From: Lentilactobacillus senioris DSM 24302 = JCM 17472
Lineage (GTDB): Bacteria > Bacillota > Bacilli > Lactobacillales > Lactobacillaceae
DNA length: 64,000 nt
Assembly: GCF_001436555.1 (NCBI RefSeq)
Contig: NZ_AYZR01000008.1
Span: 79,248 to 143,247 of the forward strand
Reading direction: 5' to 3'
Positions within the stretch are counted from its first letter, which is position 1. Every line of letters starts with the position of its first letter. The position numbers and the translations under genes were made by a program. Positions 1 to 9,611 of this stretch are shown here, piece by piece. The notes beneath the pieces were generated by a model. That model had not been told where the DNA came from. It saw only the letters and a list, made by a program, of their open reading frames with translations, and searched no databases.

Positions 1-806
1 AAATCACTAACTTTCAACGGGCGCGGACTTGGGATGCTCAAGTAGTTAATCTGGAAGGCGCTGTTCCGGCAGTGGTAGTGATCTTATACGATATCACTAT
101 GTTAGTAGCAGCCAAGCAAAGCCAAATTGATTTCTTGAGAAATGCCAGTCATGAATTAAAAACCCCGGTTGCTACTATTCGGGGCTTTACAGAAACCTTG
201 CAAGCGGGGGCTAAAGATGATCCGGAAACGTTAACTGATTTTTTACAAGATATTGAAAATGCTAGCCAACAGCTAACCGATTTAGTCAATGATATTTTGG
301 TAATTTCTCATGTTCAGATGCAAGAAGCGGGAGAAATAGAACCAATTGAGTTGGCAGATTTAGTTCAGCAAGAAATGGGGCATTGGCAACTAGCTGCAGA
401 AAGTAAGCAAGTAAGCCTGACTGATCAGATCGACTCACAATTAGTAGTGGTTGGTAACCGTCAGGCCTTGAAGCGGATTGTTAGTAATTTAATCAGCAAT
501 GCGATTAAATATAACTGGGAAGCCGGAGAAGTTATGATTAATGCTGGTAGTAATACTAGTCAATGGTGGCTTGAAGTCAGTGATACTGGAATTGGCATTG
601 AAGAAGCAGCTATCCCCCGTGTTTTTGAACGGTTCTTCAGAGCCGATCAATCTCATAGTAACCAAGTAGTTGAAGGAACTGGACTAGGGTTGGCCATTGT
701 TGCTGAATTGGCGGCAACTTACCATGCCCATATCGATATTACTAGTAAAGTTAATCAGGGAACGACAATTAAATTAACGTTTCCAGTAACTAATAAAAAG
801 AATTAA
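1..806 (+). CDS. phoR: Phosphate sensor histidine kinase, C-terminal part (cut by window edge)
   Basis: This is the C-terminal part of a membrane sensor histidine kinase; the frame is open to the window start, so the N-terminus is missing. The DHp domain has the phospho-acceptor motif SHELKTP (around 150-175). The catalytic domain follows in normal order: N box (NLISNAIKYN), G1 (DTGIGI), F box (FERFFR) and G2 (GTGLGLAI). It sits directly before a pst operon with PhoP-type boxes, so it is most likely the PhoR/PnpS sensor that phosphorylates a PhoP/PnpR regulator, whose gene would lie upstream. Kinase identity is clear; the phosphate role is inferred from position. Confidence 0.9.
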   Translation, partial: ITNFQRARTWDAQVVNLEGAVPAVVVILYDITMLVAAKQSQIDFLRNASHELKTPVATIRGFTETLQAGAKDDPETLTDFLQDIENASQQLTDLVNDILVISHVQMQEAGEIEPIELADLVQQEMGHWQLAAESKQVSLTDQIDSQLVVVGNRQALKRIVSNLISNAIKYNWEAGEVMINAGSNTSQWWLEVSDTGIGIEEAAIPRVFERFFRADQSHSNQVVEGTGLGLAIVAELAATYHAHIDITSKVNQGTTIKLTFPVTNKKN

Positions 807-829
807 TCCAAAAGGATTAATTCTTTTTT
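796..829 (+). terminator. Intrinsic terminator after the sensor kinase
   Basis: A 14-bp stem (796-809 with 814-827) has an AAAA loop and runs into a T tract. It overlaps the last codons of the kinase and separates it from the pst operon. Confidence 0.85.
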
Positions 830-846
830 ATTGCCCTAATTCAAAA

Positions 847-900
847 TTTACACAATATTTACATAAGTGCAGTTTTAGATTTACAATCCCTTGCTATGCT
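847..900 (+). promoter_or_regulatory. PhoP-box array and -10 region of the pst operon
   Basis: TTTACA occurs at 847, 858 and 880, in phase with an 11-bp period; the missing phase at 869 is degenerate. This matches the direct-repeat PhoP (PnpR) binding boxes of Bacillales and Lactobacillales. TATGCT at 895-900 is a plausible -10, and there is no good -35, as expected for an activated promoter. Confidence 0.7.
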
Positions 901-925
901 ATTAACTGTAAGGGAGGAGTCGCAA

Positions 926-1801
926 ATGAAGGCTAAAAAATTATATTTCAGTTTATTAGGAATTGTGCTGGTGAGTTTAGTAGCGTTTGCCTACATAACT
1001 CGGGACCAAAAAAGTGCTCAAAATGAAACTATCACTGCGGTGGGTTCAACGGCATTGCAACCGTTAATGGAAGCCGCAGCAGAACAATACACTACTGAAC
1101 ATACCGGAGTAAACATTAATGTTCAAGGTGGCGGTTCTGGAACTGGGTTAAGCCAAATTGCTACCGGAGCGGTTAATATGGGTAATTCAGACTTATTTGC
1201 TCAAGAAAAAGAAGGAATTAACCCCAAAGGATTAGTTGATCATCTTATAGCGGTGGACGGCGTAGCGGTAGTGACTAATAAGCAAGCGGGCATCAAGAAT
1301 TTAACCACAAAGCAGTTAATTGCCATTTTTACGGGCAAGGTAACTAATTGGCGCCAAGTAGGTGGTAAAGATTTACCGATCACCGTTATTAACCGAACTG
1401 CCGGCAGTGGAACCCGAGTTACCTTTGAACGCTACGGTTTAAAAAACACACCAAGTATGACGGCTCAAGAACAAGATTCATCCGGAACCGTTCGTCAAAT
1501 CGTTAGTTCGACTCCCGGTGCAATAAGTTATCTTTCGTTTGGCTTTGTGAATAACACAATAACGACTCCGACTCTAAACAACATAGCTCCAACCAAGCAA
1601 AACGTGCAGACTAATAAGTGGCCAATTTGGTCTTATGAACACGTCTATACGCACGGTGAAGCTAAGGGCCTTACTAAAAAATTCCTGCAGTATCTTACTA
1701 GTGATACTGTCCAAAAATCTCTATTTTCTAGTTTAAAATACATCCAAGTCGATCAGATGCAATACCAACGGACAGCTGATGGGCGGATAGTAAGGAAGTG
1801 A
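926..1801 (+). CDS. pstS: Phosphate ABC transporter substrate-binding protein PstS
   Basis: This is the extracellular phosphate-binding component of the high-affinity Pst importer, 291 aa. Phosphate-contact segments are visible as GSTALQP, GGSGTG, GNSD and RTAGSGTR. The ATG at 926 is chosen because AGGGAGG lies at 911-917; an upstream in-frame TTA/TTG extension lacks a ribosome-binding site. The N-terminus is basic followed by a hydrophobic stretch (about 6-23). No cysteine occurs anywhere, so there is no lipobox, and the protein is either anchored by the uncleaved N-terminal helix or secreted. It is the first gene of pstSCAB1B2-phoU. Confidence 0.95.
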   Translation: MKAKKLYFSLLGIVLVSLVAFAYITRDQKSAQNETITAVGSTALQPLMEAAAEQYTTEHTGVNINVQGGGSGTGLSQIATGAVNMGNSDLFAQEKEGINPKGLVDHLIAVDGVAVVTNKQAGIKNLTTKQLIAIFTGKVTNWRQVGGKDLPITVINRTAGSGTRVTFERYGLKNTPSMTAQEQDSSGTVRQIVSSTPGAISYLSFGFVNNTITTPTLNNIAPTKQNVQTNKWPIWSYEHVYTHGEAKGLTKKFLQYLTSDTVQKSLFSSLKYIQVDQMQYQRTADGRIVRK

Positions 1802-1805
1802 TCAA

Positions 1806-2741
1806 ATGACTCCAAAAAGTAATTTAAAAACACAAAAACTACTTACTAAATCTAAAACAGCACGCTATGAACAACGGGGAAAATTCATCAGTGTTTTAAC
1901 CCTAGCGTTGATTATGGTAATTGTAATTGGGATTATTGGCTTTATCCTAGTTAAGGGTGTCACTATGTTTATCAATGATCACGTGAGCCTTAAAGATTTC
2001 TTCTTAGGAACGAATTGGAATCCAGGCTCCACTACTCCATCCGGTCAACCAGCCGTAGGCGCTCTACCAATGATCGTAGGTTCGTTTGGGGTGACCTTAC
2101 TAGCAGCATTATTAGCAACGCCGTTTGCAATTGGAACAGCCATTTTTATGACTGAATTGTCCTCTAAGAAAGAAGCTAGCTTTTTACAAATGGTAGTAGA
2201 ACTACTTGTTGGTATTCCTTCAGTAGTGTATGGATTTATTGGATTAACAATTGTGGTGCCATTTGTGCGTAACACTTTAGGTGGTAGTGGCTTTGGAATA
2301 TTATCTGGGACGTTTGTCCTCTTCGTTATGATTTTACCAACCATTGTTTCCATGACGGTCGATGCCCTAAAATCAGTACCCAACCACTACCGGCAAGCGG
2401 CCTTCGCCTTGGGGGCTACTCAATGGCAAACTATTTGGAAAGTGGTTCTACGTTCAGCAACCCCTGGCATTTTAACCGCGATTGTTTTTGGAATGGCTCG
2501 GGCATTTGGTGAAGCCTTAGCCGTACAAATGGTGATCGGAAATGCCGCGTTGATGCCACATAGTTTGATTTCACCGGCTTCGACATTGACCTCCGTATTA
2601 ACGGCTGGCATGGGTAATACAGTGATGGGATCACTACAAAATAATGCTCTTTGGTCGTTAGCACTAGTGCTATTAACGATGTCATTAATTTTCAACTTAA
2701 TCGTGCATTTAATTGGTCGAAAGGGGGCTTTTAAGAAATGA
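1806..2741 (+). CDS. pstC: Phosphate ABC transporter permease PstC
   Basis: Inner permease subunit of the Pst phosphate importer, 311 aa, with about six hydrophobic membrane segments. It carries the permease EAA-type loop (around GATQWQTIWKVVLRSATPG) that contacts PstB. It starts 4 nt after the pstS stop, with GGAAG inside the end of pstS, and its stop overlaps the pstA start by ATGA, so the genes are translationally coupled. The first 30 residues are basic and cytoplasmic. Confidence 0.95.
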   Translation: MTPKSNLKTQKLLTKSKTARYEQRGKFISVLTLALIMVIVIGIIGFILVKGVTMFINDHVSLKDFFLGTNWNPGSTTPSGQPAVGALPMIVGSFGVTLLAALLATPFAIGTAIFMTELSSKKEASFLQMVVELLVGIPSVVYGFIGLTIVVPFVRNTLGGSGFGILSGTFVLFVMILPTIVSMTVDALKSVPNHYRQAAFALGATQWQTIWKVVLRSATPGILTAIVFGMARAFGEALAVQMVIGNAALMPHSLISPASTLTSVLTAGMGNTVMGSLQNNALWSLALVLLTMSLIFNLIVHLIGRKGAFKK

Positions 2742-3628
2742 AAGCTAATCAACGTAAAAACCAAATTGCAATTAGTGGAGTTCGAGTAATTGCTGCTTTA
2801 GTAGTCATTATCTTGGCCCTACTACTTGGATACATTTTCGTTAGAGGTCTACCATACGTTAACTGGCATTTCTTAACTAGCCCAGCTAAGCCGTTTCAAG
2901 CTGGTGGGGGAATTGGCATTCAGTTGTTCAATTCGTTTTACCTACTAATCTTAACGCTAATCATTTCACTGCCAATTTCATTGGGAGCAGCCATCTACTT
3001 GAATCAATACGCTAAGGATAACTGGTTAACCTCTGTGATGCGGACCAGTATTGAAATTTTAAGTTCTTTACCATCTGTAGTGGTGGGGTTATTTGGTTTC
3101 TTACTTTTCGTAATTCAAATGGGATATGGCTTCTCAATTCTTTCGGGGGCCTTAACCCTAGCAGTTTTTAACTTACCATTACTAACTAGAAGTGTTGAAG
3201 ATGCAATCGGCAGTGTTGATGATAATCAACTTCAAGGTGGCTTGGGTTTAGGTCTTTCAAAATTTGAAACCATTACCCATATCGTAGTACCAGCAGCTTT
3301 ACCTAGCATTATCAGTGGGGTAATCTTATCAGCTGGTCGTATTTTTGGTGAAGCGGCTGCCCTGATTTACACTGCCGGACAAAGTGCACCGACATTAGAT
3401 TTTACTGATTGGAATCCGTTTAATAGTGCTAGTCCGCTAAACCCGATGCGGCCTGCAGAAACTTTGGCAGTTCACATCTGGAAAATTAATTCTGAAGGAA
3501 TTATGCCTGATGGTACCCAAGTTTCAGCTGGTTCAGCAGCAGTCTTGGTTTTGGCTATTTTGGTCTTTAACTTGTTGGCCCGTTACCTGGGAAGAAAAAT
3601 TTTCAAGAAAATGACGGCTACCGATTAA
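2738..3628 (+). CDS. pstA: Phosphate ABC transporter permease PstA
   Basis: Second permease of the Pst system, 296 aa, which forms a heterodimer with PstC. It has about six membrane helices and a permease loop near GLGLSKFETITHIVVPAALPS. The start overlaps the pstC stop by 4 nt. A GGAGG site after its stop serves the first pstB. Length and order are normal for the family. Confidence 0.95.
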   Translation: MKANQRKNQIAISGVRVIAALVVIILALLLGYIFVRGLPYVNWHFLTSPAKPFQAGGGIGIQLFNSFYLLILTLIISLPISLGAAIYLNQYAKDNWLTSVMRTSIEILSSLPSVVVGLFGFLLFVIQMGYGFSILSGALTLAVFNLPLLTRSVEDAIGSVDDNQLQGGLGLGLSKFETITHIVVPAALPSIISGVILSAGRIFGEAAALIYTAGQSAPTLDFTDWNPFNSASPLNPMRPAETLAVHIWKINSEGIMPDGTQVSAGSAAVLVLAILVFNLLARYLGRKIFKKMTATD

Positions 3629-3640
3629 GGAGGAACCATA

Positions 3641-4435
3641 ATGTTACAAACAGCAGAGCAGTACTTATATCAATTTGATAAAGAAACTCCCATTGCGATC
3701 TCTACTGATAAACTCAACGTTTTTTACGACGATCAGCACGCCATGATTGATGCTTCCTTGGCCTTCAAACAAAATACGATTACCGCTTTAATTGGGCCCT
3801 CTGGTTCCGGCAAATCTACGTATTTACGGTCTTTAAACCGGATGAATGATGATGTTGCCACCGTTACTGGTCAAATTAATTTTCAAGATATTAATATTAA
3901 TCAACCAGCAGTAGACGTTTACGAAGTTAGACGGCAAATTGGAATGGTGTTTCAGCGGCCTAATCCATTTGCCAAGTCAATCTATGACAATATTACCTTT
4001 GCTTTAAAGCGGCGAGGGATCACGGATAAGCAGACACTAGATGAAATTGTAGAAACTTCCTTAAAGCAAGCAGCTATCTGGGATCAGGTAAAGGATCAAC
4101 TAAACAAGAGTGCTTTAGCCTTATCTGGGGGCCAAGCACAAAGAATTTGTATCGCCAGGGCATTAGCCGTGAAGCCAGAGATTTTATTGTTAGATGAACC
4201 AGCTAGTGCCTTAGATCCGATTTCGACTGCCCAGTTGGAAGAGACGCTAAAGGGACTTAAAAAACAATATACGATTATTATCGTCACTCATAATATGCAA
4301 CAAGCGGCTCGTTTGAGTGATTACACGGTCTTTTTTGACCAAGGTAGAGTGGTGGAATACAACCAAACTAGAAAAGTATTTACCCGTCCTAAGATGGACC
4401 GTACTAACGATTATGTTTCTGGTAATTTTGGATAG
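3641..4435 (+). CDS. pstB1: Phosphate ABC transporter ATPase PstB, first copy
   Basis: Cytoplasmic ATPase that powers Pst uptake, 264 aa. Walker A is GPSGSGKST (52-60), the Q-loop is in VFQRPNPF, the signature is LSGGQAQR, and Walker B is [13 protein letters not shown]. About 15 extra residues at the N-terminus compared with the second copy. Two adjacent, clearly diverged pstB genes are common in lactobacilli; either may pair with PstCA. GGAGG lies upstream of the ATG. Confidence 0.95.
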   Translation: MLQTAEQYLYQFDKETPIAISTDKLNVFYDDQHAMIDASLAFKQNTITALIGPSGSGKSTYLRSLNRMNDDVATVTGQINFQDININQPAVDVYEVRRQIGMVFQRPNPFAKSIYDNITFALKRRGITDKQTLDEIVETSLKQAAIWDQVKDQLNKSALALSGGQAQRICIARALAVKPEILLLDEPASALDPISTAQLEETLKGLKKQYTIIIVTHNMQQAARLSDYTVFFDQGRVVEYNQTRKVFTRPKMDRTNDYVSGNFG

Positions 4436-4446
4436 GAGGCGGCTTA

Positions 4447-5202
4447 ATGAGCGCAATTATTGAATCTCAAAATTTAAACCTCTTTTATGGTGATTTTCAG
4501 GCTTTATATGACATTAATCTTGCTTTTGAACCCAACGAAATTACTGCTTTAATTGGTCCGTCGGGCTGTGGTAAGTCCACGTTTTTACGTAGCTTAAACC
4601 GAATGAATGACTTAATTGATGGGGTTAAAATTCAAGGTAAAATCCTATTTCAAGGTAATGATATTTATGCTCCTCATGTTGATTTAGTAGAGTTAAGAAG
4701 CCAAATCGGAATGGTATTTCAACAACCAAATCCATTTCCTTTTTCCGTTTATGATAATGTTAGCTTCGGTCTTAAATTAGCAGGGATTAAGGATAAAGCG
4801 CAGATTGATGCTGCGGTAGAACGGAGCTTAAAGCAGGCGGCAATTTGGGATGAAGTCAAAGACAAGTTACACCAAAACGCATTATCTTTTTCTGGAGGAC
4901 AACAACAACGAATCTGTATTGCCCGAGTTTTGGCAGTCTCTCCAGAGGTCATTTTAATGGACGAACCTACTAGTGCCTTGGATCCCATTTCTAGCGCTAA
5001 AGTAGAAGAAACCATGTTAGAGTTAAAAGAACAATACACGATTATTACCGTAACACATAATTTGGCTCAAGCTGGTAGAATTTCAGATCGAACGGCTTTC
5101 TTCAATGCTGGCAAGATTGTTGAGTTTGATAAAACTAAGAAAATGTTTTTAAAGCCGGCTAAACAAGAAACTGCGGATTACTTAGCTGGTAAATTTGGAT
5201 AG
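4447..5202 (+). CDS. pstB2: Phosphate ABC transporter ATPase PstB, second copy
   Basis: Second ATPase of the Pst importer, 251 aa. Walker A is GPSGCGKST (37-45), the signature is FSGGQQQR, and Walker B is [13 protein letters not shown]. It keeps the canonical family length. It lies 11 nt after the first copy and 12 nt before phoU, each gap carrying a GGAGG site, so all are in one operon. The two copies are diverged enough to be an old duplication. Confidence 0.95.
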   Translation: MSAIIESQNLNLFYGDFQALYDINLAFEPNEITALIGPSGCGKSTFLRSLNRMNDLIDGVKIQGKILFQGNDIYAPHVDLVELRSQIGMVFQQPNPFPFSVYDNVSFGLKLAGIKDKAQIDAAVERSLKQAAIWDEVKDKLHQNALSFSGGQQQRICIARVLAVSPEVILMDEPTSALDPISSAKVEETMLELKEQYTIITVTHNLAQAGRISDRTAFFNAGKIVEFDKTKKMFLKPAKQETADYLAGKFG

Positions 5203-5214
5203 GAGGAAGTAAAG

Positions 5215-5874
5215 ATGAAAATTATTGAACAGGAACTAGCTAAATTAAATTCACAATTTGTGGAAATGGGATCCTTAGCTACTGAATCGGTAGTTAAGGC
5301 TGGAAAATCATTTGTTGATCATGATGTTCAACTAGCACAAGAAGTAATTGATTCAGATCACACTATCAATGACCTCCAAACTCAGTTAGAAAAAAAATCG
5401 TTTGAATTAATTGCACTGTATCAACCAGTAGCGGCGGATTTAAGACACGTGGTGGGAGTATTAAAAGCTGTGACTGATCTGGAACGAATCGGCGATCATG
5501 CTAGAAACGTTGCCAGAAGAACTATCAAGTTACAGAGTTTGACTCATTTGCCTGAGATTGAAGCCAATGTTAAAGAGATGGCCGAAGAGGTTACAGAAGA
5601 ACTACAGGACGCCTTAAACAGTTATGCTGCGGTTGACCAAGAAGCTGCTGAAGCAATTCCGGAAAAGTACAATGAAACGATCAACGGTATGTATGATCAA
5701 ATTGCCGGCCCTAGTTATCAGGCCATGTCCCAAAATCCAGGATTAATCAATTCCGCCATTGTTTATTTAAAAGTTGCTCAAGATTTGGGCAGGATTAGTG
5801 ACTATGGGATTAATATCTGTGAATGGACCGTTTATTTAGCTACCGGTAAAATTATTGAATTAAAAAATTACTAG
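5215..5874 (+). CDS. phoU: Phosphate signalling protein PhoU
   Basis: Soluble helical regulator of the Pst importer and of the PhoR/PhoP response, 219 aa. Two PhoU three-helix repeats are visible with the family's metal-binding E/DxxxD patterns (DHTINDLQ; DLERIGDHARN; DLGRISDYGIN). It is the last gene of the operon and is followed by an intrinsic terminator. It normally damps phosphate signalling when phosphate is ample. Confidence 0.95.
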   Translation: MKIIEQELAKLNSQFVEMGSLATESVVKAGKSFVDHDVQLAQEVIDSDHTINDLQTQLEKKSFELIALYQPVAADLRHVVGVLKAVTDLERIGDHARNVARRTIKLQSLTHLPEIEANVKEMAEEVTEELQDALNSYAAVDQEAAEAIPEKYNETINGMYDQIAGPSYQAMSQNPGLINSAIVYLKVAQDLGRISDYGINICEWTVYLATGKIIELKNY

Positions 5875-5902
5875 ATTTAATAGGTTAAAAATCACTAATT
5901 TT

Positions 5903-5935
5903 AGTGCTACAGACTTGAATGTAGCGCTTTTTTTG
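5903..5935 (+). terminator. Terminator of the pst operon
   Basis: Stem AGTGCTACA (5903-5911) pairs with TGTAGCGCT (5920-5928), one G-U pair, followed by seven T. Confidence 0.85.
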
Positions 5936-5973
5936 GATACTCTATGATTAGACAACTATGTAGGAGGAAAACG

Positions 5974-6279
5974 ATGAAATCAAAGAAAAAATTTAGACGC
6001 TCCAACACTAACCAAGTAGTAGCTGGGGTCTTAGGTGGTATTGGAGAATACTTTGATTGGAATGCCAACTTACTTAGGATTTTATTTGTGGTTTTGTGTT
6101 TGACTCCGGGGATAGGAATCTTTTGTGTAATTGGTTATATACTATTGGCAATCTTTATGCCAAGTGAGGTAGTAAATCAACCTGCTACTCCATTTAATAA
6201 CTTTAAAACTAAAAATCAGGGTCGCAAGGTAATTCACGGTGTTGAAGAACAAGATATCAACGACTCAAAGAGGGGATAA
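5974..6279 (+). CDS. PspC-domain small membrane protein
   Basis: A 101-aa protein with the PspC fold: a basic start, then VLGGIGEYFDWNANLLRILF and a second hydrophobic segment ending IFMPSE. PspC proteins are envelope-stress membrane proteins; in Firmicutes the role is poorly defined. The ATG at 5974 is chosen because TAGGAGG lies 7 nt upstream; an earlier in-frame ATG at 5944 has none. The C-terminal 35 residues are polar. The next gene starts 3 nt later, so the pair is probably co-transcribed. Confidence 0.8.
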   Translation: MKSKKKFRRSNTNQVVAGVLGGIGEYFDWNANLLRILFVVLCLTPGIGIFCVIGYILLAIFMPSEVVNQPATPFNNFKTKNQGRKVIHGVEEQDINDSKRG

Positions 6280-6282
6280 ATA

Positions 6283-6639
6283 TTGAATTTTTTGACTAAC
6301 ATTATTGTGAACGCAATAATTTTCGTAGCTTTAAGTGGCTTTTGGCCTAACTCATTTCATGTTTCTAGCATTTGGGTGGCTTTAGGGGCGGCGGTAGTAT
6401 TAGCTATCTTGAATGTTTTAGTTAAACCTATTATTAAGTTCTTTTCGTTTCCCATCACTATTGTGACTTTAGGATTGTTCAGTTTGGTGATTAATGGTCT
6501 TATGCTAGAAATTACATCGTGGATCGTTGGTAGCCAATTTTGGTTCTCATCTTTTTGGGTGGCCATCGGAATTGCAATATTGATGTCTATTATCGATGTG
6601 ATTGTAAACGAATTCTTTAGTCACCAACATTCTGATTAA
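6283..6639 (+). CDS. YvlD-like (phage holin family 4 type) membrane protein
   Basis: A 118-aa integral membrane protein with four hydrophobic helices, resembling the YvlD / DUF360 family. The motif VLNVLVKPIIKFFSFPITIVT is typical. It starts with TTG and has AGAGGGG just upstream, 3 nt after the PspC gene. In Bacillus the pspC-like and yvlD genes also travel together, suggesting a shared envelope-stress function, which is inference here. Confidence 0.75.
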   Translation: MNFLTNIIVNAIIFVALSGFWPNSFHVSSIWVALGAAVVLAILNVLVKPIIKFFSFPITIVTLGLFSLVINGLMLEITSWIVGSQFWFSSFWVAIGIAILMSIIDVIVNEFFSHQHSD

Positions 6640-6684
6640 TTAAAGTGCTAAAATTAAAGGAAATGAAGTGAGGAGGAAGGTCTT

Positions 6685-7728
6685 TTGGCGGAAAGTGTTA
6701 GTGTTTACGACCTTGTTCAAAATGCTCGGTTGAGTGTTTATTATGGAGAAGAATTTTTAAAAACGCGTAGAATTTCAACAAGCGATATTTCTCGACCAGG
6801 CTTAGAATTAACTGGTTTTTTCAATTATTATCCTGCTAAGCGGGTACAATTATTAGGAATTACCGAAATTTCTTATGCTAATCGAATGGAACCCGAAAAA
6901 TTACTGGAAGTAATGCAGGAAATGTGTCGTCCTGAAACACCAGCATTTGTCATTTCAACTCAATTAGATCCACCAGAAGAATTATTACAAGCTGCTAAAC
7001 AAGCCCATATTCCAGTTTTAGGAACCAAGTTAACTACTTCACGGGTTTTGTCGAACATGACTAATTACTTAGAAGATGAATTGGCGGAACGTAAATCCCT
7101 ACATGGAGTTTTGGTAGATGTTTATGGGTTAGGTTTGCTGATTACCGGTGATAGTGGTATTGGTAAAAGTGAAACAGCTCTAGAATTGGTTAAGCGAGGA
7201 CATCGGTTGATTGCTGATGATCGAGTGGAAGTTTACCAACAAGATGAACAGACTCTGATGGGGACTGCTCCAGCTATTTTACAACACCTCTTAGAAATTC
7301 GCGGTATCGGTATTATTGACGTTATGACGTTGTTTGGGACCGGGGCTGTTAGAAGTCGGACTAAAGTAGCATTAATTGTTAATCTGGCTAATTATTCTAA
7401 AGATGATAAGTACGACAGGTTAGGAAATGGAACTGAGAATGTTCAGATCTTTGATGTACAGGTTCCTAAGATTACAATTCCGGTTCGAACAGGGCGAAAC
7501 TTAGCGATCATCATTGAAGCAGCCGCAATGAACTTCCGGGCTCAGTCAATGGGATATGATGCTACGGCTACGTTTGATCGAAATTTGAACAATTTAATTA
7601 AACAAAATAGCGAAAGTGATACATCCGAAGAACAGAAAAACGAAAAAATCATTGAACAAAATGAAGCTGCAATTGCTCCAGAAACCCAGTCCACTGACGA
7701 TGGTGAGACCAAAACAGATAAGGAGTAA
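6685..7728 (+). CDS. hprK: HPr kinase/phosphorylase
   Basis: Bifunctional enzyme that phosphorylates and dephosphorylates HPr on Ser46, the signal for CcpA-dependent carbon catabolite control. Walker A is GDSGIGKS (155-162); the HPrK signature region ending EIRGIGIIDV follows. It is 347 aa, about 30 longer than the usual roughly 310-320, because of a Glu/Asn/Thr-rich C-terminal tail (from about 312) that looks disordered. TTG start with AGGAGGAAGG upstream. It leads the hprK-lgt-gpsA-galU cluster. Candidate cre sites at 23660 and 49992 are possible downstream targets of this signalling. Confidence 0.95.
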   Translation: MAESVSVYDLVQNARLSVYYGEEFLKTRRISTSDISRPGLELTGFFNYYPAKRVQLLGITEISYANRMEPEKLLEVMQEMCRPETPAFVISTQLDPPEELLQAAKQAHIPVLGTKLTTSRVLSNMTNYLEDELAERKSLHGVLVDVYGLGLLITGDSGIGKSETALELVKRGHRLIADDRVEVYQQDEQTLMGTAPAILQHLLEIRGIGIIDVMTLFGTGAVRSRTKVALIVNLANYSKDDKYDRLGNGTENVQIFDVQVPKITIPVRTGRNLAIIIEAAAMNFRAQSMGYDATATFDRNLNNLIKQNSESDTSEEQKNEKIIEQNEAAIAPETQSTDDGETKTDKE

Positions 7729-7734
7729 TTTATT

Positions 7735-8556
7735 GTGATACAGAGTTTGGCTTTAAATCCGATTGCATTTCATTTAGGTGGAATTGAAGTCCACTGGTAT
7801 GGCATTATTATTGCCAGTGCCGTTTTACTAGCCGTTTTTTTGGCAACCAGGGAAGGCAGCCGCCGGGGAATTGATCCGGATAATATTTATGATATGATTT
7901 TGTGGGCTTTACCAGCCGCCTTGATTTGTGCAAGACTATATTATGTAATCTTTGAATGGGGTTACTATTCTAAACATCTTGATGAAATCATTCGAATTTG
8001 GGATGGCGGAATTGCTATCTATGGCTCTTTAATTGGGGCTTTAGCGGTCATTATTTGGTATTGTCGTAAGCACTTCATTTCAGTTTGGTTAATGCTGGAT
8101 GTAGCAGCCCCCACTGTTATTTTGGCCCAGGCTATTGGCCGCTGGGGCAACTTTATGAATCAGGAAGCTTTTGGACAGGTAACCACGTTAAAATTTTTAC
8201 AAGGGTTACACTTACCAGAGTGGATTATCAATCAAATGAACATTACTGGTATGTATCGACAACCAACTTTTTTGTATGAATCGGTTTGGAGTCTATTAGG
8301 ATTTGTTGTATTAATGACGTTACGGCACAATCCACACCTCTTTAAACAGGGGGAAGTCTTTTTAACTTATGTTGCTTGGTATTCTTTTGGTCGCTTTTTC
8401 GTAGAGGGAATGCGAACTGATAGCTTAATGCTGGGCGGTTTGCGAATTTCTCAGATATTATCAGTAATTTTATTTATTGGAGCTATTGGAGTTTTTATTT
8501 ATCGTAGAAGAAAACGGCAACCTTGGTATCTTACCGGGACCACAAATGATGATTGA
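7735..8556 (+). CDS. lgt: Prolipoprotein diacylglyceryl transferase
   Basis: Membrane enzyme that moves diacylglycerol from phosphatidylglycerol to the lipobox cysteine of prolipoproteins. 273 aa with about seven membrane segments, the conserved N-terminal HWYGIII region and the signature [16 protein letters not shown] start with AAGGAG upstream, 6 nt after hprK. The hprK-lgt order is conserved in Firmicutes. Confidence 0.95.
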   Translation: MIQSLALNPIAFHLGGIEVHWYGIIIASAVLLAVFLATREGSRRGIDPDNIYDMILWALPAALICARLYYVIFEWGYYSKHLDEIIRIWDGGIAIYGSLIGALAVIIWYCRKHFISVWLMLDVAAPTVILAQAIGRWGNFMNQEAFGQVTTLKFLQGLHLPEWIINQMNITGMYRQPTFLYESVWSLLGFVVLMTLRHNPHLFKQGEVFLTYVAWYSFGRFFVEGMRTDSLMLGGLRISQILSVILFIGAIGVFIYRRRKRQPWYLTGTTNDD

Positions 8557-8574
8557 ATTTAAGGAGAACATAAT

Positions 8575-9591
8575 ATGGCAGAAAAAATTGCGATACTAGG
8601 TGCAGGTTCGTGGGGTAGTATTTTGGCCAGTGTTTTGGATGAAAATGGTTCGGAAGTTCGAATCTGGTCTTATAATCCAGAGCAGGTAAAGGAACTAAAC
8701 GAAAAACATACTAATAAACGCTACGTTAAAGATTATACTTACTCTGAAAGTATTGTAGCGTATTCAGACATTGAAATCGCGATTGAAGATGCGGATGATA
8801 TCTTATTCGTTGTACCTACTCAAGTCACTAGAAGTGTGGCTCGCCAAGTAGGAGAGATCATGAAACGAACGGGTCAGAAGGCTACTATTTTGCACGCTTC
8901 TAAAGGAATAGAAGAGAAGACTTACGATCGGCTATCTCAAGTTTTAGCTGAGGAAATTGCTCCTGAAAATAGAGATGCAATCGCTGTTTTATCAGGGCCA
9001 AGCCAAGCTGAAGATGTTGCCCGCCACGATATCACTTTAGTGACCGTTGCTAGTGAAAATCAGCACGCTGCTGAAAAATTACAAAAGTTGTTTATGAATA
9101 ACTACTTCCGGGTTTATACTAATGACGATGTTATTGGTGTTGAAATTGGAGCAGCGTTAAAGAACATCATTGCATTAGGGGCTGGTGCCCTCCATGGTTT
9201 AGGATATGGTGATAATGCTAAAGCTGCCTTGATGACCCGAGGCTTAGCTGAAATTTCTCGGTTGGGAACTTCCTTTGGGGCTAATCCGTTAACCTTTATT
9301 GGGTTATCCGGTGTTGGCGATATTATTGTGACCGCTACTAGTACTAATTCTCGTAATTGGCGAGCCGGCAATGAATTAGGTCAAGGCAAATCATTGTCCG
9401 AAGTAGTAGAAAATATGGGAATGGTAATCGAAGGGGTTGCCACTGCTAGAGCAGCCTATGAATTATCTCAAGAACGAGGCATTGAAATGCCAATTACCAC
9501 TGCAATTTACAAAGTTTTATATGAAAACCTAGAAATTAGGGATGCTATTCGGTGGGCAATGACCCGTGATGGCAAAGCCGAAATTGGCTAA
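8575..9591 (+). CDS. gpsA: Glycerol-3-phosphate dehydrogenase (NAD(P)+)
   Basis: Reduces dihydroxyacetone phosphate to sn-glycerol 3-phosphate for phospholipid and teichoic acid synthesis. 338 aa; N-terminal Rossmann motif GAGSWGS, substrate-binding GPSQAEDVA, and the catalytic lysine in [13 protein letters not shown]. Cytosolic. It has a GGAG site and lies between lgt and galU in one apparent operon. Confidence 0.96.
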   Translation: MAEKIAILGAGSWGSILASVLDENGSEVRIWSYNPEQVKELNEKHTNKRYVKDYTYSESIVAYSDIEIAIEDADDILFVVPTQVTRSVARQVGEIMKRTGQKATILHASKGIEEKTYDRLSQVLAEEIAPENRDAIAVLSGPSQAEDVARHDITLVTVASENQHAAEKLQKLFMNNYFRVYTNDDVIGVEIGAALKNIIALGAGALHGLGYGDNAKAALMTRGLAEISRLGTSFGANPLTFIGLSGVGDIIVTATSTNSRNWRAGNELGQGKSLSEVVENMGMVIEGVATARAAYELSQERGIEMPITTAIYKVLYENLEIRDAIRWAMTRDGKAEIG

Positions 9592-9611
9592 AAAAATTAA
9601 GGAGTTTATCA

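Noticed and set aside
2045-2764. Minus-strand reading frames inside pstC
   Set aside because: They lack ribosome sites, overlap a clearly conserved gene, and have shadow-like composition.
3641-5202. Second pstB as a recent duplication or assembly error
   Set aside because: The two copies differ throughout, in length and motifs; paired pstB genes are normal in lactobacilli.
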